Shown: positions 34,086 to 42,048, numbered from the stretch's first letter. The stretch is 64,000 nt of DNA from Pseudonocardia humida (GCF_023898865.1 NZ_JAGSOV010000070.1:1-64000); one strand, 5' to 3'. Notes: generated by a model not told the origin, from the sequence alone. Numbers and translations: made by a program.

Positions 34086-34363
34086 TGCACCGCGTGCGGG
34101 CGAACCCGACCAAGCGCTACGGACGGCTGCTGGCACTCGACGGGCTCGACCTGTCGGTGGCAGCCGGGCAGGTGTTCGAGTTCCTCGGCCCGAACGGCGC
34201 CGGCACGTCCGCCACCATCCGGCTGCTGCTCGGGCTCGCCCGCCCCACGGTCGGGCGGGCCCGGGAGACCACACCACCCGGGTCCCGCGCGGGTCGCCGC
34301 GGGGCCGGAGTGCCGTGGCAGATGAGCGGGGCGCCGACGGTCGGTCCGACGGTGGGATTGTGA
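34086..34363 (+). pseudogene. ABC transporter ATPase N-terminal fossil
   Basis: A frame encodes NPTKRYGRLLALDGLDLSVA and VFEFLGPNGAGTSATIRLLL, the first 60 residues of a DrrA-like drug-export ATPase. The Walker A lysine is gone (GPNGAGTSA instead of GPNGAGKTT). Homology ends after LARPTVGRA, and the frame stops at 34361-34363. It lacks Walker B, signature and switch. A recognisable start codon in this frame is also missing. Non-functional. Confidence 0.6.
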
Positions 34364-34495
34364 CGTTCGAGTGCGCCGCGGCCGGCGCACCGGGAAACTG
34401 GTCGGAAGAAGTCTGCGGGCGGGTGTCGATCCGGGCTCGGGCCGTTCGTAGCGGTGGCGAGGGGCGGGAGGCGCCCGCCCGGGAGGAGCATCGCC

Positions 34496-34864
34496 ATGGC
34501 GCACTACCTGCTGTCCGTGCACACCGGCCCCGGCAGCGCCGGTGAACCACCGACCGCCGAGCAGATGCAGGACACGATGCACCGGATGAGCCGGCTGGAA
34601 GACGAGCTGAAGTCCAGTGGGGCGTGGCTGTTCAGCGGTCGCCTCGCCGAGGCCGACACCGCCACCGTCGTGCGCGGCGCCGGCCCCGACGGCACCGACG
34701 TGCTCACCACCGACGGGCCGTATCTGGAGTCGAAGGAACACATCGGCGGCTTCTACGTGATCGCGGCCGATGATCTCGACGCCGCGCTCGGCTGGGCGGC
34801 GAAGGTCACAGCGATCATCGGCGCCCCGATCGAGGTCCGCCCGTTCGCCGGACTGAGCACCTGA
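34496..34864 (+). CDS. YCII-related (DGPF domain) protein
   Basis: A 122-residue protein with a strong ribosome binding site (GGGAGGAGC). It starts MAHYLLSVHTGPG and carries the signature TDGPYLESKEHIGGFYVIAA followed by DLDAALGWAAK. It has the ferredoxin-like YCII fold, also seen in chlorinases and muconolactone isomerases. In many actinobacteria such a gene sits immediately before an ECF42-type sigma gene, exactly as here, and the pair is thought to work together. The biochemical role is unknown. Its TGA overlaps the likely CTG start of the sigma gene. Confidence 0.88.
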   Translation: MAHYLLSVHTGPGSAGEPPTAEQMQDTMHRMSRLEDELKSSGAWLFSGRLAEADTATVVRGAGPDGTDVLTTDGPYLESKEHIGGFYVIAADDLDAALGWAAKVTAIIGAPIEVRPFAGLST

Positions 34865-36075
34865 CCTCCCCGGAGGCGGTCGGCCGGATCTTCCGCGCCG
34901 AGCACGGCCGCTCGGTCGCCACCCTCGTGCGCGTCCTCGGCGACATCGACCTCGCCGAGGACGCCGTGCAAGAGGCCTTCGCCACCGCCTTGCGACGCTG
35001 GCCTGTCGAAGGGCTACCGGCCAACCCGGGCGGCTGGATCACCACTACCGCCCGCAACCGGGCCATCGACCGGCTGCGCCGCGACGCCCGCGGCCAGGAG
35101 CTGCTGCGCGAGATGGGCGCGCTCAACCCGAACCCGCCCGACGAACCGGAGGTGCACCCGGTGACAGACGACCGGCTCCGGCTCGTCTTCACCTGCTGCC
35201 ACCCCGCACTGTCCACCGAGGCGCGGGTGGCACTGACGCTGCGCCTGCTCGGCGGCCTGAGCACCGCCGAGGTCGCCCGCGCGTTCCTGGTCCCGGAGCC
35301 GACCATGGCCCAGCGATTGGTGCGGGCCAAGCGCAAGATCAAGGCTGCCCGGATCCCCTACCGGATACCGGCCGATCACGAGCTCGCCGGCCGACTGCGC
35401 CCCGTGCTGGCCGTGATCTACCTGGTCTACAACGCCGGCGCCGATCGCGGACCGCGCGACGACATCGGCACGCAGCTGCGCCACGAGGCGATCCGGCTCG
35501 CCCGGCTGCTCGCCGCACTGATGGCCGACGAACCCGAGGTCGCCGGGCTGCTGGCGCTGCTGCTGCTCACCGAGGCCCGCCGCCCCGCCCGCTACACCCC
35601 CGACGGCTCGCTGGTCCTGCTGCGCGAGCAGGACCGCCGCCGCTGGGACCGCTCCCTGATCGAGGAGGGCCACGCGATCGTGCGGGCCTGCCTGCGCCGC
35701 GACCGCCCCGGCCCGTTCCAGGTCCAGGCCGCGATCGGTGCGGTGCACACCGACGCGGGCTCGGTGCAGACCACCGACTGGGGCCAGATCGTCGCGCTCT
35801 ACGACCACCTCCATGCGCTCACCCCGACCCCGGTCGTCGCGCTGAACCGGGCGATCGCCGTGGCCGAGGTCGCCGGGCCCGCCGCCGCACTGGCCGTTGT
35901 CGACACGCTCGGTCTGGACGGCTACCACCCCTTCCACGCCACCCGCGGCGACCTGCTCAGCCGCCTGGGCCGCCACGACCAGGCCGGGCAGGCCTACCAG
36001 CGGGCGGCCGCACTCGCCTCGAACCCTGCCGAACGCGGCTACCTCACCCGCCGCGCCCGCGAGCTCGGCGGGTGA
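34861..36075 (+). CDS. ECF42-type RNA polymerase sigma factor
   Basis: A 404-residue sigma factor: region 2 with GDIDLAEDAVQEAFATALRR and PANPGGWITTTARNRAIDRL, then region 4 with VALTLRLLGGLSTAEVARAF. A 200-residue C-terminal extension with TPR-like helices follows (LRPVLAVIYLVYNAGADRGP, ALNRAIAVAEVAGPAAALAV), the mark of ECF42. The conserved N-terminal helix begins before the first GTG (34927). The only in-frame candidate preserving it is CTG 34861, which overlaps the YCII stop as CTGA and has GGACTGAG in front; no ATG, GTG or TTG is available back to an in-frame stop at 34771. A CTG start by translational coupling is therefore proposed. No anti-sigma gene is present, as usual for ECF42. Confidence 0.85.
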   Translation: MTSPEAVGRIFRAEHGRSVATLVRVLGDIDLAEDAVQEAFATALRRWPVEGLPANPGGWITTTARNRAIDRLRRDARGQELLREMGALNPNPPDEPEVHPVTDDRLRLVFTCCHPALSTEARVALTLRLLGGLSTAEVARAFLVPEPTMAQRLVRAKRKIKAARIPYRIPADHELAGRLRPVLAVIYLVYNAGADRGPRDDIGTQLRHEAIRLARLLAALMADEPEVAGLLALLLLTEARRPARYTPDGSLVLLREQDRRRWDRSLIEEGHAIVRACLRRDRPGPFQVQAAIGAVHTDAGSVQTTDWGQIVALYDHLHALTPTPVVALNRAIAVAEVAGPAAALAVVDTLGLDGYHPFHATRGDLLSRLGRHDQAGQAYQRAAALASNPAERGYLTRRARELGG

Positions 36076-36089
36076 GGCACGGCCCCGGC

Positions 36090-36117
36090 GCCGGTCGCGG
36101 GGCGAGCCCGCGCCGGC
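36090..36117. terminator. hairpin downstream of the ECF42 gene
   Basis: Fourteen bases after the sigma-factor stop, GCCGGTCGCGGG and CCCGCGCCGGC can form an 11-bp GC stem with one bulged base and a five-base loop. There is no T tract. Position directly after the YCII/sigma pair supports a terminator. Confidence 0.5.
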
Positions 36118-36222
36118 TGCCGTCAGCACCGCGCCGAACCCGTGGGGGTGGCACCGCGCCGGTCCAGCGAGGTGAACGAACGTCCACCCGCCCCGCAGTG
36201 GCGATGTCATTGTCGCGGGAGG

Positions 36223-36693
36223 TCACGGCGCACCCAGCTCGGCCGGGGTCGGCACCCGGATCGTGACGAACGGGTCCGGACCCGGCGCAGATCCGACCGC
36301 GAGGCGGTGCAGCCGGTCGAGGTAGTGCGACCAGCCACCGCGGTGCGCGTCGGCCGCCCGGTCGCCGAGCCCACGATGCACCAGTCGCAGCACGGTGCCG
36401 CCGTCATCGGTGGGGGTGAGGTCGATCTCGACCGTGGTCGAACCCGGCGGGATCTCCACTTCCGCCCGCTCCCAGCCGTAGCTGAACACCACGCGCCGCC
36501 CCGGCACCAGCTCGATGTACTTCCCCGAGCACGTGTCACCGTTGGCGTGGGTCCACCGCACCGCACCGCCCGGACGCGGGTCCAGGCTGGCCTCCTCAGC
36601 CATCCACCGCACGAACTGCCGCGGATCGGTCAGCAGCTCGTACACCAGGTGCGCGGGCGCGGCGATCGTCAGCTCCTGGACGACCAGTTTCAC
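36223..36693 (-). CDS. SRPBCC family protein, AHSA1-like
   Basis: A 156-residue AHSA1/polyketide-cyclase-type domain: IAAPAHLVYELLTDPRQFVR followed by WMAEEASLDPRPGG, then GKYIELVPGRRVVFSYGWER, the family signature. HRGLGDRAADAHRGGWSHYL leads into the C-terminal helix. The GTG start overlaps the ArsR stop (GTGA). ArsR plus AHSA1 pairs are very common in bacteria. The ArsR protein probably controls the operon, and the SRPBCC protein handles an unknown hydrophobic ligand. Confidence 0.87.
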   Translation of the reverse strand: MKLVVQELTIAAPAHLVYELLTDPRQFVRWMAEEASLDPRPGGAVRWTHANGDTCSGKYIELVPGRRVVFSYGWERAEVEIPPGSTTVEIDLTPTDDGGTVLRLVHRGLGDRAADAHRGGWSHYLDRLHRLAVGSAPGPDPFVTIRVPTPAELGAP

Positions 36694-37043
36694 GACACGC
36701 CCTCGGTGTCGCTGTCCTCCCCTGTCGCCTCCCGCCCGCCGGCGGACTCGGCCGCAGCGCGCAGACGCTGCAGCGGAGCCGCCCAGAACTCGTCGAGGAA
36801 CGCCGCGATGTCGCGCACCCGGGCCAGGTCGGCCCGGTAGAGCCGGCGGTTCGCGTCGACCCGGACCGACACCAGTCCCGCGTCCCGCAGCTGCTTGAGG
36901 TGCTGGCTGGCGGCCGGACGGGACAGCCCGACGGCCTCGGCCAGCTCCGAGGCCGGTCGCTCGGCGTCCCACACCAGCCGCAGCATGGCCCGCCGGCTCG
37001 GATGCGCGATCGCGCGCAGCGCCTCGTCCGACGGCCCGGTCAC
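36690..37043 (-). CDS. ArsR family transcriptional regulator
   Basis: A 117-residue winged-helix protein from GTG 37043, overlapping the preceding gene's stop (GTGA). The DNA-binding core reads LRAIAHPSRRAMLRLVWDAE and SELAEAVGLSRPAASQHLKQ, followed by LRDAGLVSVRVDANRRLYRA. There are no cysteine pairs, so this is not a metal sensor; it belongs to the subgroup found beside AHSA1 genes. It is the second of three overlapping genes and probably represses its own operon. Confidence 0.87.
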   Translation of the reverse strand: MTGPSDEALRAIAHPSRRAMLRLVWDAERPASELAEAVGLSRPAASQHLKQLRDAGLVSVRVDANRRLYRADLARVRDIAAFLDEFWAAPLQRLRAAAESAGGREATGEDSDTEGVS

Positions 37044-37603
37044 GGTCGGCGACCCATGGCGCCCAACAACCGGTCCTGCGCCGACGCGCCGGCCGGGACG
37101 GCGACCTCGGGTCCGACGATCCCGGCGGCGCGGCCGCGCTCGGGCATGTCCGGCAGGAACATCGCCACGCAGGCCTCGACCAGCTCGCCATCCGACCCCG
37201 GATCCTGACCGGTGGCCGTGGCCAGATCCCAGGTGTGCACCAGGTTGTCCATGAACGTCCCGGCTGTGGCCTGCTCGATCGTCCACTCGAACCCCAGCGG
37301 CGACATGCACGTCCGTTCCAGCGCTCCCGGCCGGTCGAGCTCGTCGAGCACCCGCACGACACCGGCTCGGTAGTCCTCGACCCCGGCCCCCGACCGGGGA
37401 TCTGGCTCGCCACCGAGGAGCGCGCCAAGCAGGTAGTCCGTCGAGCCGACCATGTGGTCCACCAGCTGCTGCACCGACCACTCCGTACACGGCGTCGGAG
37501 CGTGAAGCTGGTCCACGGCCATTGCGGCCATGACCGCGGCCGCCCGCTCGGCCGCGCGCGTGAACAGCTGCACCGGTCCCACCGCCACCTCATAATTTAG
37601 CAT
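37040..37603 (-). CDS. TIGR03086 family protein (mycothiol-dependent isomerase-like)
   Basis: A 187-residue DinB/MDMPI-fold protein: TPCTEWSVQQLVDHMVGSTD near residue 40 and MDNLVHTWDLATATGQDP near 125. The His residues of both segments match the metal-binding positions of this superfamily, which uses mycothiol or another thiol. The first in-frame ATG (37603) lies inside an AT-rich promoter-like stretch and has no ribosome binding site, suggesting a leaderless start. An internal GTG ten codons later, behind GAGGTGGC, is an alternative. First gene of a three-gene operon with ArsR and SRPBCC. Confidence 0.8.
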   Translation of the reverse strand: MLNYEVAVGPVQLFTRAAERAAAVMAAMAVDQLHAPTPCTEWSVQQLVDHMVGSTDYLLGALLGGEPDPRSGAGVEDYRAGVVRVLDELDRPGALERTCMSPLGFEWTIEQATAGTFMDNLVHTWDLATATGQDPGSDGELVEACVAMFLPDMPERGRAAGIVGPEVAVPAGASAQDRLLGAMGRRP

Positions 37604-37676
37604 ACACGCAATTAAGGCACCGGCGAATCTGGACGTCAAGTGGGCTCGGCGACTCGCCGCCACCGGCTTCCCCCAC

Positions 37677-37844
37677 GTGACCCGACCAGGAGACCGGTTC
37701 GCCAGCGGCGCGGGTGTTCCGCCGACCGACCGATGGCGTGCCGTCCCCGGCAACGTGATCACCGCCCGCGCTCTGGTCGAACTGATCGACGCCATCCGGC
37801 GTGACGTGCCGGAACACGGGGACGAGCCGGTCGGCGGCCGGTAA
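37677..37844 (+). CDS. possible small protein, or the tail of a lost gene
   Basis: An open frame of 55 codons from GTG 37677, extending upstream without a start to about 37615. It encodes RFASGAGVPPTDRWRAVPGN and VITARALVELIDAIRRD. The composition is protein-like and the frame follows normal actinomycete codon bias, but no family is recognised and there is no clear ribosome binding site. It may be the 3' end of a gene lost when the neighbouring operon arrived. Otherwise the 306-base gap at 37604-37909 is featureless. Confidence 0.25.
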   Translation: MTRPGDRFASGAGVPPTDRWRAVPGNVITARALVELIDAIRRDVPEHGDEPVGGR

Positions 37845-37909
37845 TGATCACTTTGTCGATCACGAGCCGCTCCGTCGACCGCGGACCGTGGGGCATACGC
37901 TCGAAGACG

Positions 37910-38308
37910 CTACGCAGGTAGGGCGCGGGGCGACCTCGAGCCCGCGCCGCGCGACGCGACGAGAAACCCGACAGCAAGCAACGGGTCGGCGACACCGGCG
38001 ACCCACGCGAGGCCGCCGACATCCCCGGTGGCCAACCCCAGCAGCGCCACGACGCCCTGCACGGCGAACCACGTGGCCACGGCCAGCAGAGCGACGCGCT
38101 CCGGGCTCGACGTACGGGCGATGCCAATGATCGCAACGCACAGCGCGGCCGTGGCCGACACCGCGTACCGGCGCACCAGGAAGGCCGCCGCGGCCGGGCC
38201 GTCGACATCCAGCAGCGAGCCCAGCATGCTCGTCGGAAGCACCGCCAGCGCCACAGCGACTCCACCGGTGAGTACCGCTGCTACGACCAGGACGCGTCGT
38301 GAGTTCAC
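37910..38308 (-). CDS. small four-helix membrane protein
   Basis: A 132-residue protein from ATG 38308 with four hydrophobic helices (LVVAAVLTGGVAVALAVLP, AVSATAALCVAIIGIA, VALLAVATWFAVQGVVALLG, VAGVADPLLAVGFLVAS) and a basic C-terminal tail. It has no signature that I can name. It is transcribed away from the XRE regulator at 38386, and a perfect palindrome lies in the 77 bases between the two starts, so it is probably the regulator's main target. Confidence 0.7.
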   Translation of the reverse strand: MNSRRVLVVAAVLTGGVAVALAVLPTSMLGSLLDVDGPAAAAFLVRRYAVSATAALCVAIIGIARTSSPERVALLAVATWFAVQGVVALLGLATGDVGGLAWVAGVADPLLAVGFLVASRGAGSRSPRALPA

Positions 38309-38341
38309 GACAACCAGCGTGGGACTCCAGGTGAATGCTGT

Positions 38342-38362
38342 CGATTCCCTCCCAGGGAATCG
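38342..38362. promoter_or_regulatory. perfect palindromic operator between divergent genes
   Basis: CGATTCCCT, a three-base CCC spacer and AGGGAATCG form a 9-bp perfect inverted repeat. It is centred 34 bases upstream of the XRE start and 44 bases upstream of the membrane-protein start. Length and symmetry suit a homodimeric helix-turn-helix repressor. The adjacent XRE protein is the likely binder. Confidence 0.65.
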
Positions 38363-38385
38363 TGGTCGCCCATACGCTCGACGTC

Positions 38386-39186
38386 ATGAAGGATGCCGAC
38401 GTCGGCGCCGGACCGTTCGGCATGCAGTTGCGCCGGTGGCGCAGCGCGCGCGGACTGACGCAGCTCGCGCTGGCCCAGCGCGCCTCGACCACCACGCGGC
38501 ACGTGTCGTTCCTGGAGACCGGGCGCAGCCGCCCCCGCGCCCAGTTGGTGCAGCGTCTCGCCCAGGCCCTCGGCCTGCAGCCCCGGGAGCACAATGCGCT
38601 GCTCGAGGCCGCCGGGCTGCCCGCCCGGTTCCCGCAGCGGCCGCTCGACGACGACCAGCTGATGCGCTACAGCTCCGCGATCGACTCACTCCTTCGACGC
38701 CACGAGCCCTTGCCGGCCGCGGTCGTCAACCGGTACGGCGCCGTCCTCCGCGCCAACGCGGCGTTCGAACGAGTGACCCCCGGTCTCGTCGGGCTGACAC
38801 CCGAGGAACTGGTGGACCGCAACTTCGGGCCGGGGCCGTGGCGGGATGCGATCGAGAACTGGCCGGAGGTGGCCACCTCCTGGCTCACACGACAGCGACA
38901 CGAGGCCGACCGGACACGCGATCCCCGGCTGCACGCACTCGTCGAGCAGGCAGCAGAACTGATCGGCCCGTTGCCGCCTGGGACCGTCACCGACGACGGC
39001 CCGATGACGTGCGCCCGGGTACGGATCGGCGACGACGTGTTCGAGCTCTTCGCGCTGGTCGCCCGGTTCGACTCCGCTCACGACGTCACGCTCAGCGAGC
39101 TGCGGGTCGAGCTGATGTACCCCGGAAACGAGGCGGCTGCTCGCTGGCTCGGCGTCGACGGCGAACGACTGAGCGACGCCGGCTGA
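38386..39186 (+). CDS. XRE family regulator with MmyB-like ligand domain
   Basis: A 266-residue protein. Residues 10-70 are a Cro/CI-type helix-turn-helix (LRRWRSARGLTQLALAQRAS, then TTTRHVSFLETGRSRPRAQL). From about residue 100 it carries the MmyB-like domain (EPLPAAVVNRYGAVLRANAA, and the C-terminal ELRVELMYPGNEAAARWLG). In the family this PAS-like domain binds a fatty-acid-like ligand. ATG 38386 is the first codon preserving the domain. It probably represses itself and the divergent membrane protein through the palindrome in between. Confidence 0.87.
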   Translation: MKDADVGAGPFGMQLRRWRSARGLTQLALAQRASTTTRHVSFLETGRSRPRAQLVQRLAQALGLQPREHNALLEAAGLPARFPQRPLDDDQLMRYSSAIDSLLRRHEPLPAAVVNRYGAVLRANAAFERVTPGLVGLTPEELVDRNFGPGPWRDAIENWPEVATSWLTRQRHEADRTRDPRLHALVEQAAELIGPLPPGTVTDDGPMTCARVRIGDDVFELFALVARFDSAHDVTLSELRVELMYPGNEAAARWLGVDGERLSDAG

Positions 39187-39708
39187 TCGAGCCGATCGAA
39201 CTCGGCCGGCCTCCGTCACGAAGCCGCAGGTCGCCACAGTGGACTGCTGTTCGGACGAGGTGTTGGGCGGTAATGCGCGTGGCCTGACCGCAGCCGCCAA
39301 CCCGGCTCGGACAGGGCCGAGAACCACGTTGACGACGAGCAGCGCGAGTGCGATCGCCGGGAACAGCGCAACGCGCGTGCGTTCGGGGGCGTTTCAAGCC
39401 GGACCGCAGCGATGGCAAGACCTACAGCTCTAGCCCATCAACCAGACCACATGACAACCACAGTGACCACCCGGTGACCACGCGAGCGCTCTAGTTGCGG
39501 ACACGTCGACGGCGCCGCCCGGCGGTAGGGCCGACCAGCAACCCTGCGATTAGCCTTCCGGACTTCTGTTTATTACCGACAAGTTGTGGAGACTATCGTC
39601 CACCTGCAGCGATGGCGCAGCACGTTCCCGAACACCTACCGCCCTGGGTGACTGATGCCGGCTGTTTCAGGTGGGATAGGTGTGGCTTCGATCATGACGC
39701 GCCTCGGG
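39187..39708. other. 522-bp gap, no gene recognised
   Basis: No intact gene. Antisense to 39230-39390 a frame encodes a hydrophobic run (FPAIALALLVVNVVLGPV) that may be a relic of a membrane protein. From 39430 to 39600 the sequence is less GC-rich than its surroundings, with short near-repeats of CCACGTGACC-like bases, but no promoter or RNA fold could be supported by eye. Confidence 0.35.
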
Positions 39709-40302
39709 TCAGCGGCTGCGCCACCCGAGCGGGGAGACCCGCAGTGCGGCCTCGGCGATGCGCTCGGCCGTGCGCGTCCGGATCGCCGCCCGCGACGAGG
39801 TGATCCATCCCTGGACACCGGTGTTGCCGGCCGCCTGGTACTCGACGGCCTGGATGAGGCACTCCAGCTTGTCCGCATCTCGCGCGCACCGGGCTTCGAG
39901 GGTCGTCTGCGCCTCGTACTCGGACACGGTCTCCCGCACCGTCTTCGCGGCGGCTTCCGGAAGACCGGCCACCTGATCGGCGGTGATCGCTTCGGGGTCG
40001 ATCCGGGCCGCCATGTAGGGGCGGGCGGTGTGCGGGATGTCGCCGCTGCGGGTCTCTTGGGAGTCGTGCCAGATCGCCATCAGCGCCGCCCGCGCCGCAT
40101 CGGCACCCTCCTCCGCGGCGATCAACGATGCGAGCTGGGCAACACGCATGCTGTGGTCGGCGATGGACTCTGCGTCCCGGACTCCCGCGTGCGCCCAGCC
40201 GGTGCGGCGCAGTCGCTTGAGCACCCCGAGTTCGAACGCCAGGCCCGCGAGCCCGTCGGCGCCCGCGTCAGTCCGGCCCGGTTCAGGTTCCTGCGCGTCC
40301 AC
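39709..40302 (-). CDS. HD domain phosphohydrolase, YfbR/HDDC2-like
   Basis: A 197-residue protein with the metal-binding HD pattern: His in RDAESIADHSMRVAQLASLI, the His-Asp doublet in LMAIWHDSQETRSGDIPH, and a distal Asp in RCARDADKLECLIQAVEY. This arrangement matches the YfbR/HDDC2 group of 5'-deoxynucleotidases, which dephosphorylate dNMPs. The GTG start at 40302 has a GCAGGATCGAG sequence upstream. It follows by 15 bases a decayed helix-turn-helix regulator gene that may once have controlled it. Confidence 0.82.
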   Translation of the reverse strand: MDAQEPEPGRTDAGADGLAGLAFELGVLKRLRRTGWAHAGVRDAESIADHSMRVAQLASLIAAEEGADAARAALMAIWHDSQETRSGDIPHTARPYMAARIDPEAITADQVAGLPEAAAKTVRETVSEYEAQTTLEARCARDADKLECLIQAVEYQAAGNTGVQGWITSSRAAIRTRTAERIAEAALRVSPLGWRSR

Positions 40303-40317
40303 GATCTCGATCCTGCC

Positions 40318-40768
40318 TCACCCTCGGGCGAGCCGGACCGCGTAGGCGACCCCGGTGTTGCTGCTTCGTGGCCGGATCGAGGCCGGGCGCGTCCAGCACC
40401 CGCTCAACCTGGTGGCCGACCTGTGTTCGCAGGTGTGGCTGCTCCTCCAGGACGCGAGGCCGGGACAGGATCAGGGCCCACAAGGTGTGCGCGTTCAAGG
40501 CCAGGTGCGGCGAGCCCTCGCGGACCCGCGGCACGAGATGCTCCAGCAGGAGCGCGCCCGACCACGGACGCGTCGAGGCCTCGGTCATGAACCGGTCGTC
40601 GACCTGGGTGTCGGCGATCTCCCCGACCCGGTACGCCCAGTAGTCCACGTTCGCGATGTTCTGGTCGTCGTCACGGAGGCCACGGGCGACGAACGCGGCG
40701 AGAGGCTCCGGATCGCCATCCTGCGCCAGCGCGACCGCCGAGGACCGCACCGCCACCCACGACGGCAC
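40318..40768 (-). pseudogene. helix-turn-helix regulator, C-terminal fossil
   Basis: A frame without start encodes AFVARGLRDDDQNIANVDYW, AYRVGEIADTQVDDRFM and LNAHTLWALILSRPRVLEEQ. This pattern is known from the C-terminal half of XRE-type regulators common in actinomycetes. The DNA-binding half is missing. Near the end a frameshift (about 40365) moves the true C-terminus, TGVAYAVRLARG, into another frame ending at 40318. The 5' break at 40768 abuts an oppositely oriented peptidase fossil. Confidence 0.6.
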
Positions 40769-40925
40769 GCTGTCGGGCCGAGATCACCGCCCGGGTCGCC
40801 CAGCAGCCGTCCAACCACTCCCCGCTCTACCCCCCGGTCACCGAACCCACACTCACGACCGGGGTACGGGCACTCACCGCCGCCGCCCACGAGTGGTTGC
40901 CGGCCTGGGCCCAGATTGTTGAATC
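40769..40925 (+). pseudogene. M20 family amidohydrolase, C-terminal fossil
   Basis: The plus strand encodes ITARVAQQPSNHSPLYPPVT and EPTLTTGVRALTAAAHEWLP, the C-terminal end of M20D amidohydrolases (hippurate hydrolase/carboxypeptidase type; compare the usual NHSP..APVxEPTLxTGVxAL). Nothing upstream belongs to it: it begins exactly where the antisense regulator fossil ends. Roughly 40 of 400 residues survive. Confidence 0.55.
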
Positions 40926-40997
40926 AACCCTCTCCACTCCGCGGGGGCAGCGCGACGGAGTGACCGCCCACGGGCCGCAGCCAGATGGTCAGGGCGT

Positions 40998-41951
40998 TCA
41001 GCCATCGGACGGGGCGACGGGTGGGACTGGTGCCGCGGCGCCGATGGCCCTGGCCACCGATATCTCACGGAGAGTGGCGACGGCGGCCTCCTGCAAGGGC
41101 GAGAAGTACTTGGCCGCGCGATGGAACAGGCCGATGCCCTCGACGAGCCGTGCGTCGCGGATCTCCACGGCGCGCAGTCGGTCCGCGGCGACGTCGTCGG
41201 CCACCACGTACCGCGGAGCGAGGCACACCCAGTCGTTCGCCGCGACGGCCCGCTTCATGGCCTCGGCGTGGCCGAGCCTGATCACGTACGGCACGCGGTC
41301 GACGCCGTGGCGGCGGAGCTGGTGGGTGAGCATGTGGTCGAAGGCCACTCCGGCCGGCACTCCCACGACGGGCAGTTCGGCGATCTCGGCCAAGTCGATC
41401 GCGTCGGCGTGCGGCGGCCCGTCCGGGGCGCAGGCGAGGACGAGCGACTCCTCCCACAGCTTCTCCGCGTGCAGCGCCCCGTGGTCGATCTCGTCCGACC
41501 ACGTCGCCACCGCGAAGTCGACCTCGCCGATCTCGACGCTGCGCAGCGCGGCGGCCGGTTCGCTGATGCGCACAGTGATGTCGGCGCCCGCCCGCTCCTT
41601 GCGCAGCTCGGTGAGCAGGGGCGGGACGAGGTAGGTGCCGATCGCCATGCTCGTGGCGACGATCAGCGAACCGGCCGTGCCCGAGCTCAGGTGCTCGATG
41701 TCGCGCTGCACCTGGGCGCCACCGGCGAGGACCTCGGTGGCCCACGCGTACAGGCGCCGACCGGCCTCGGTCAGGGCCAGGCGGCGGCCGTCGCGGACGA
41801 ACAGGGGCGCGGCGACGGCCTTCTCCAGGCTGCGCAGTTGCGCGGACACCCAGGGCTGGGCGACGTGGAGCCGCTCGGCCGCCCGCGTGACCCCGCCCTC
41901 GTCGACCACTGTGCAGAACAGATCGAGGCGGCGCAGCGGGAGCTGAAGCAT
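40998..41951 (-). CDS. LysR family transcriptional regulator
   Basis: A 317-residue LysR-type protein. The N-terminal helix-turn-helix reads LRRLDLFCTVVDEGGVTRAA and ERLHVAQPWVSAQLRSLEKA. The C-terminal co-inducer domain begins near residue 90 (GSLIVATSMAIGTYLVPPLL). ATG 41951 has GAGG eight bases upstream; an ATG at 41978 is an alternative. It is transcribed away from the catabolic operon beginning at 42049, the classic layout for a LysR activator of its neighbour. The likely ligand is an intermediate of that pathway. Confidence 0.88.
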   Translation of the reverse strand: MLQLPLRRLDLFCTVVDEGGVTRAAERLHVAQPWVSAQLRSLEKAVAAPLFVRDGRRLALTEAGRRLYAWATEVLAGGAQVQRDIEHLSSGTAGSLIVATSMAIGTYLVPPLLTELRKERAGADITVRISEPAAALRSVEIGEVDFAVATWSDEIDHGALHAEKLWEESLVLACAPDGPPHADAIDLAEIAELPVVGVPAGVAFDHMLTHQLRRHGVDRVPYVIRLGHAEAMKRAVAANDWVCLAPRYVVADDVAADRLRAVEIRDARLVEGIGLFHRAAKYFSPLQEAAVATLREISVARAIGAAAPVPPVAPSDG

Positions 41952-41993
41952 ACGAGGAACCTCATCGATCCATCCCACTACTCGTCATGGTGT

Positions 41994-42007
41994 TATGCGA
42001 GCCGCAT
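41994..42007. promoter_or_regulatory. candidate LysR box
   Basis: ATGCG-AGC-CGCAT at 41995-42007 is a perfect inverted repeat. With the T at 41994 and A at 42006 it satisfies the T-N11-A rule for LysR-type binding sites. It sits 42 bases upstream of the monooxygenase start codon in the 97-bp intergenic region. Confidence 0.5.
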
Positions 42008-42048
42008 TCCTACCGTCAGTGGCACCACCACGGACGAGGAGGTTCGCG

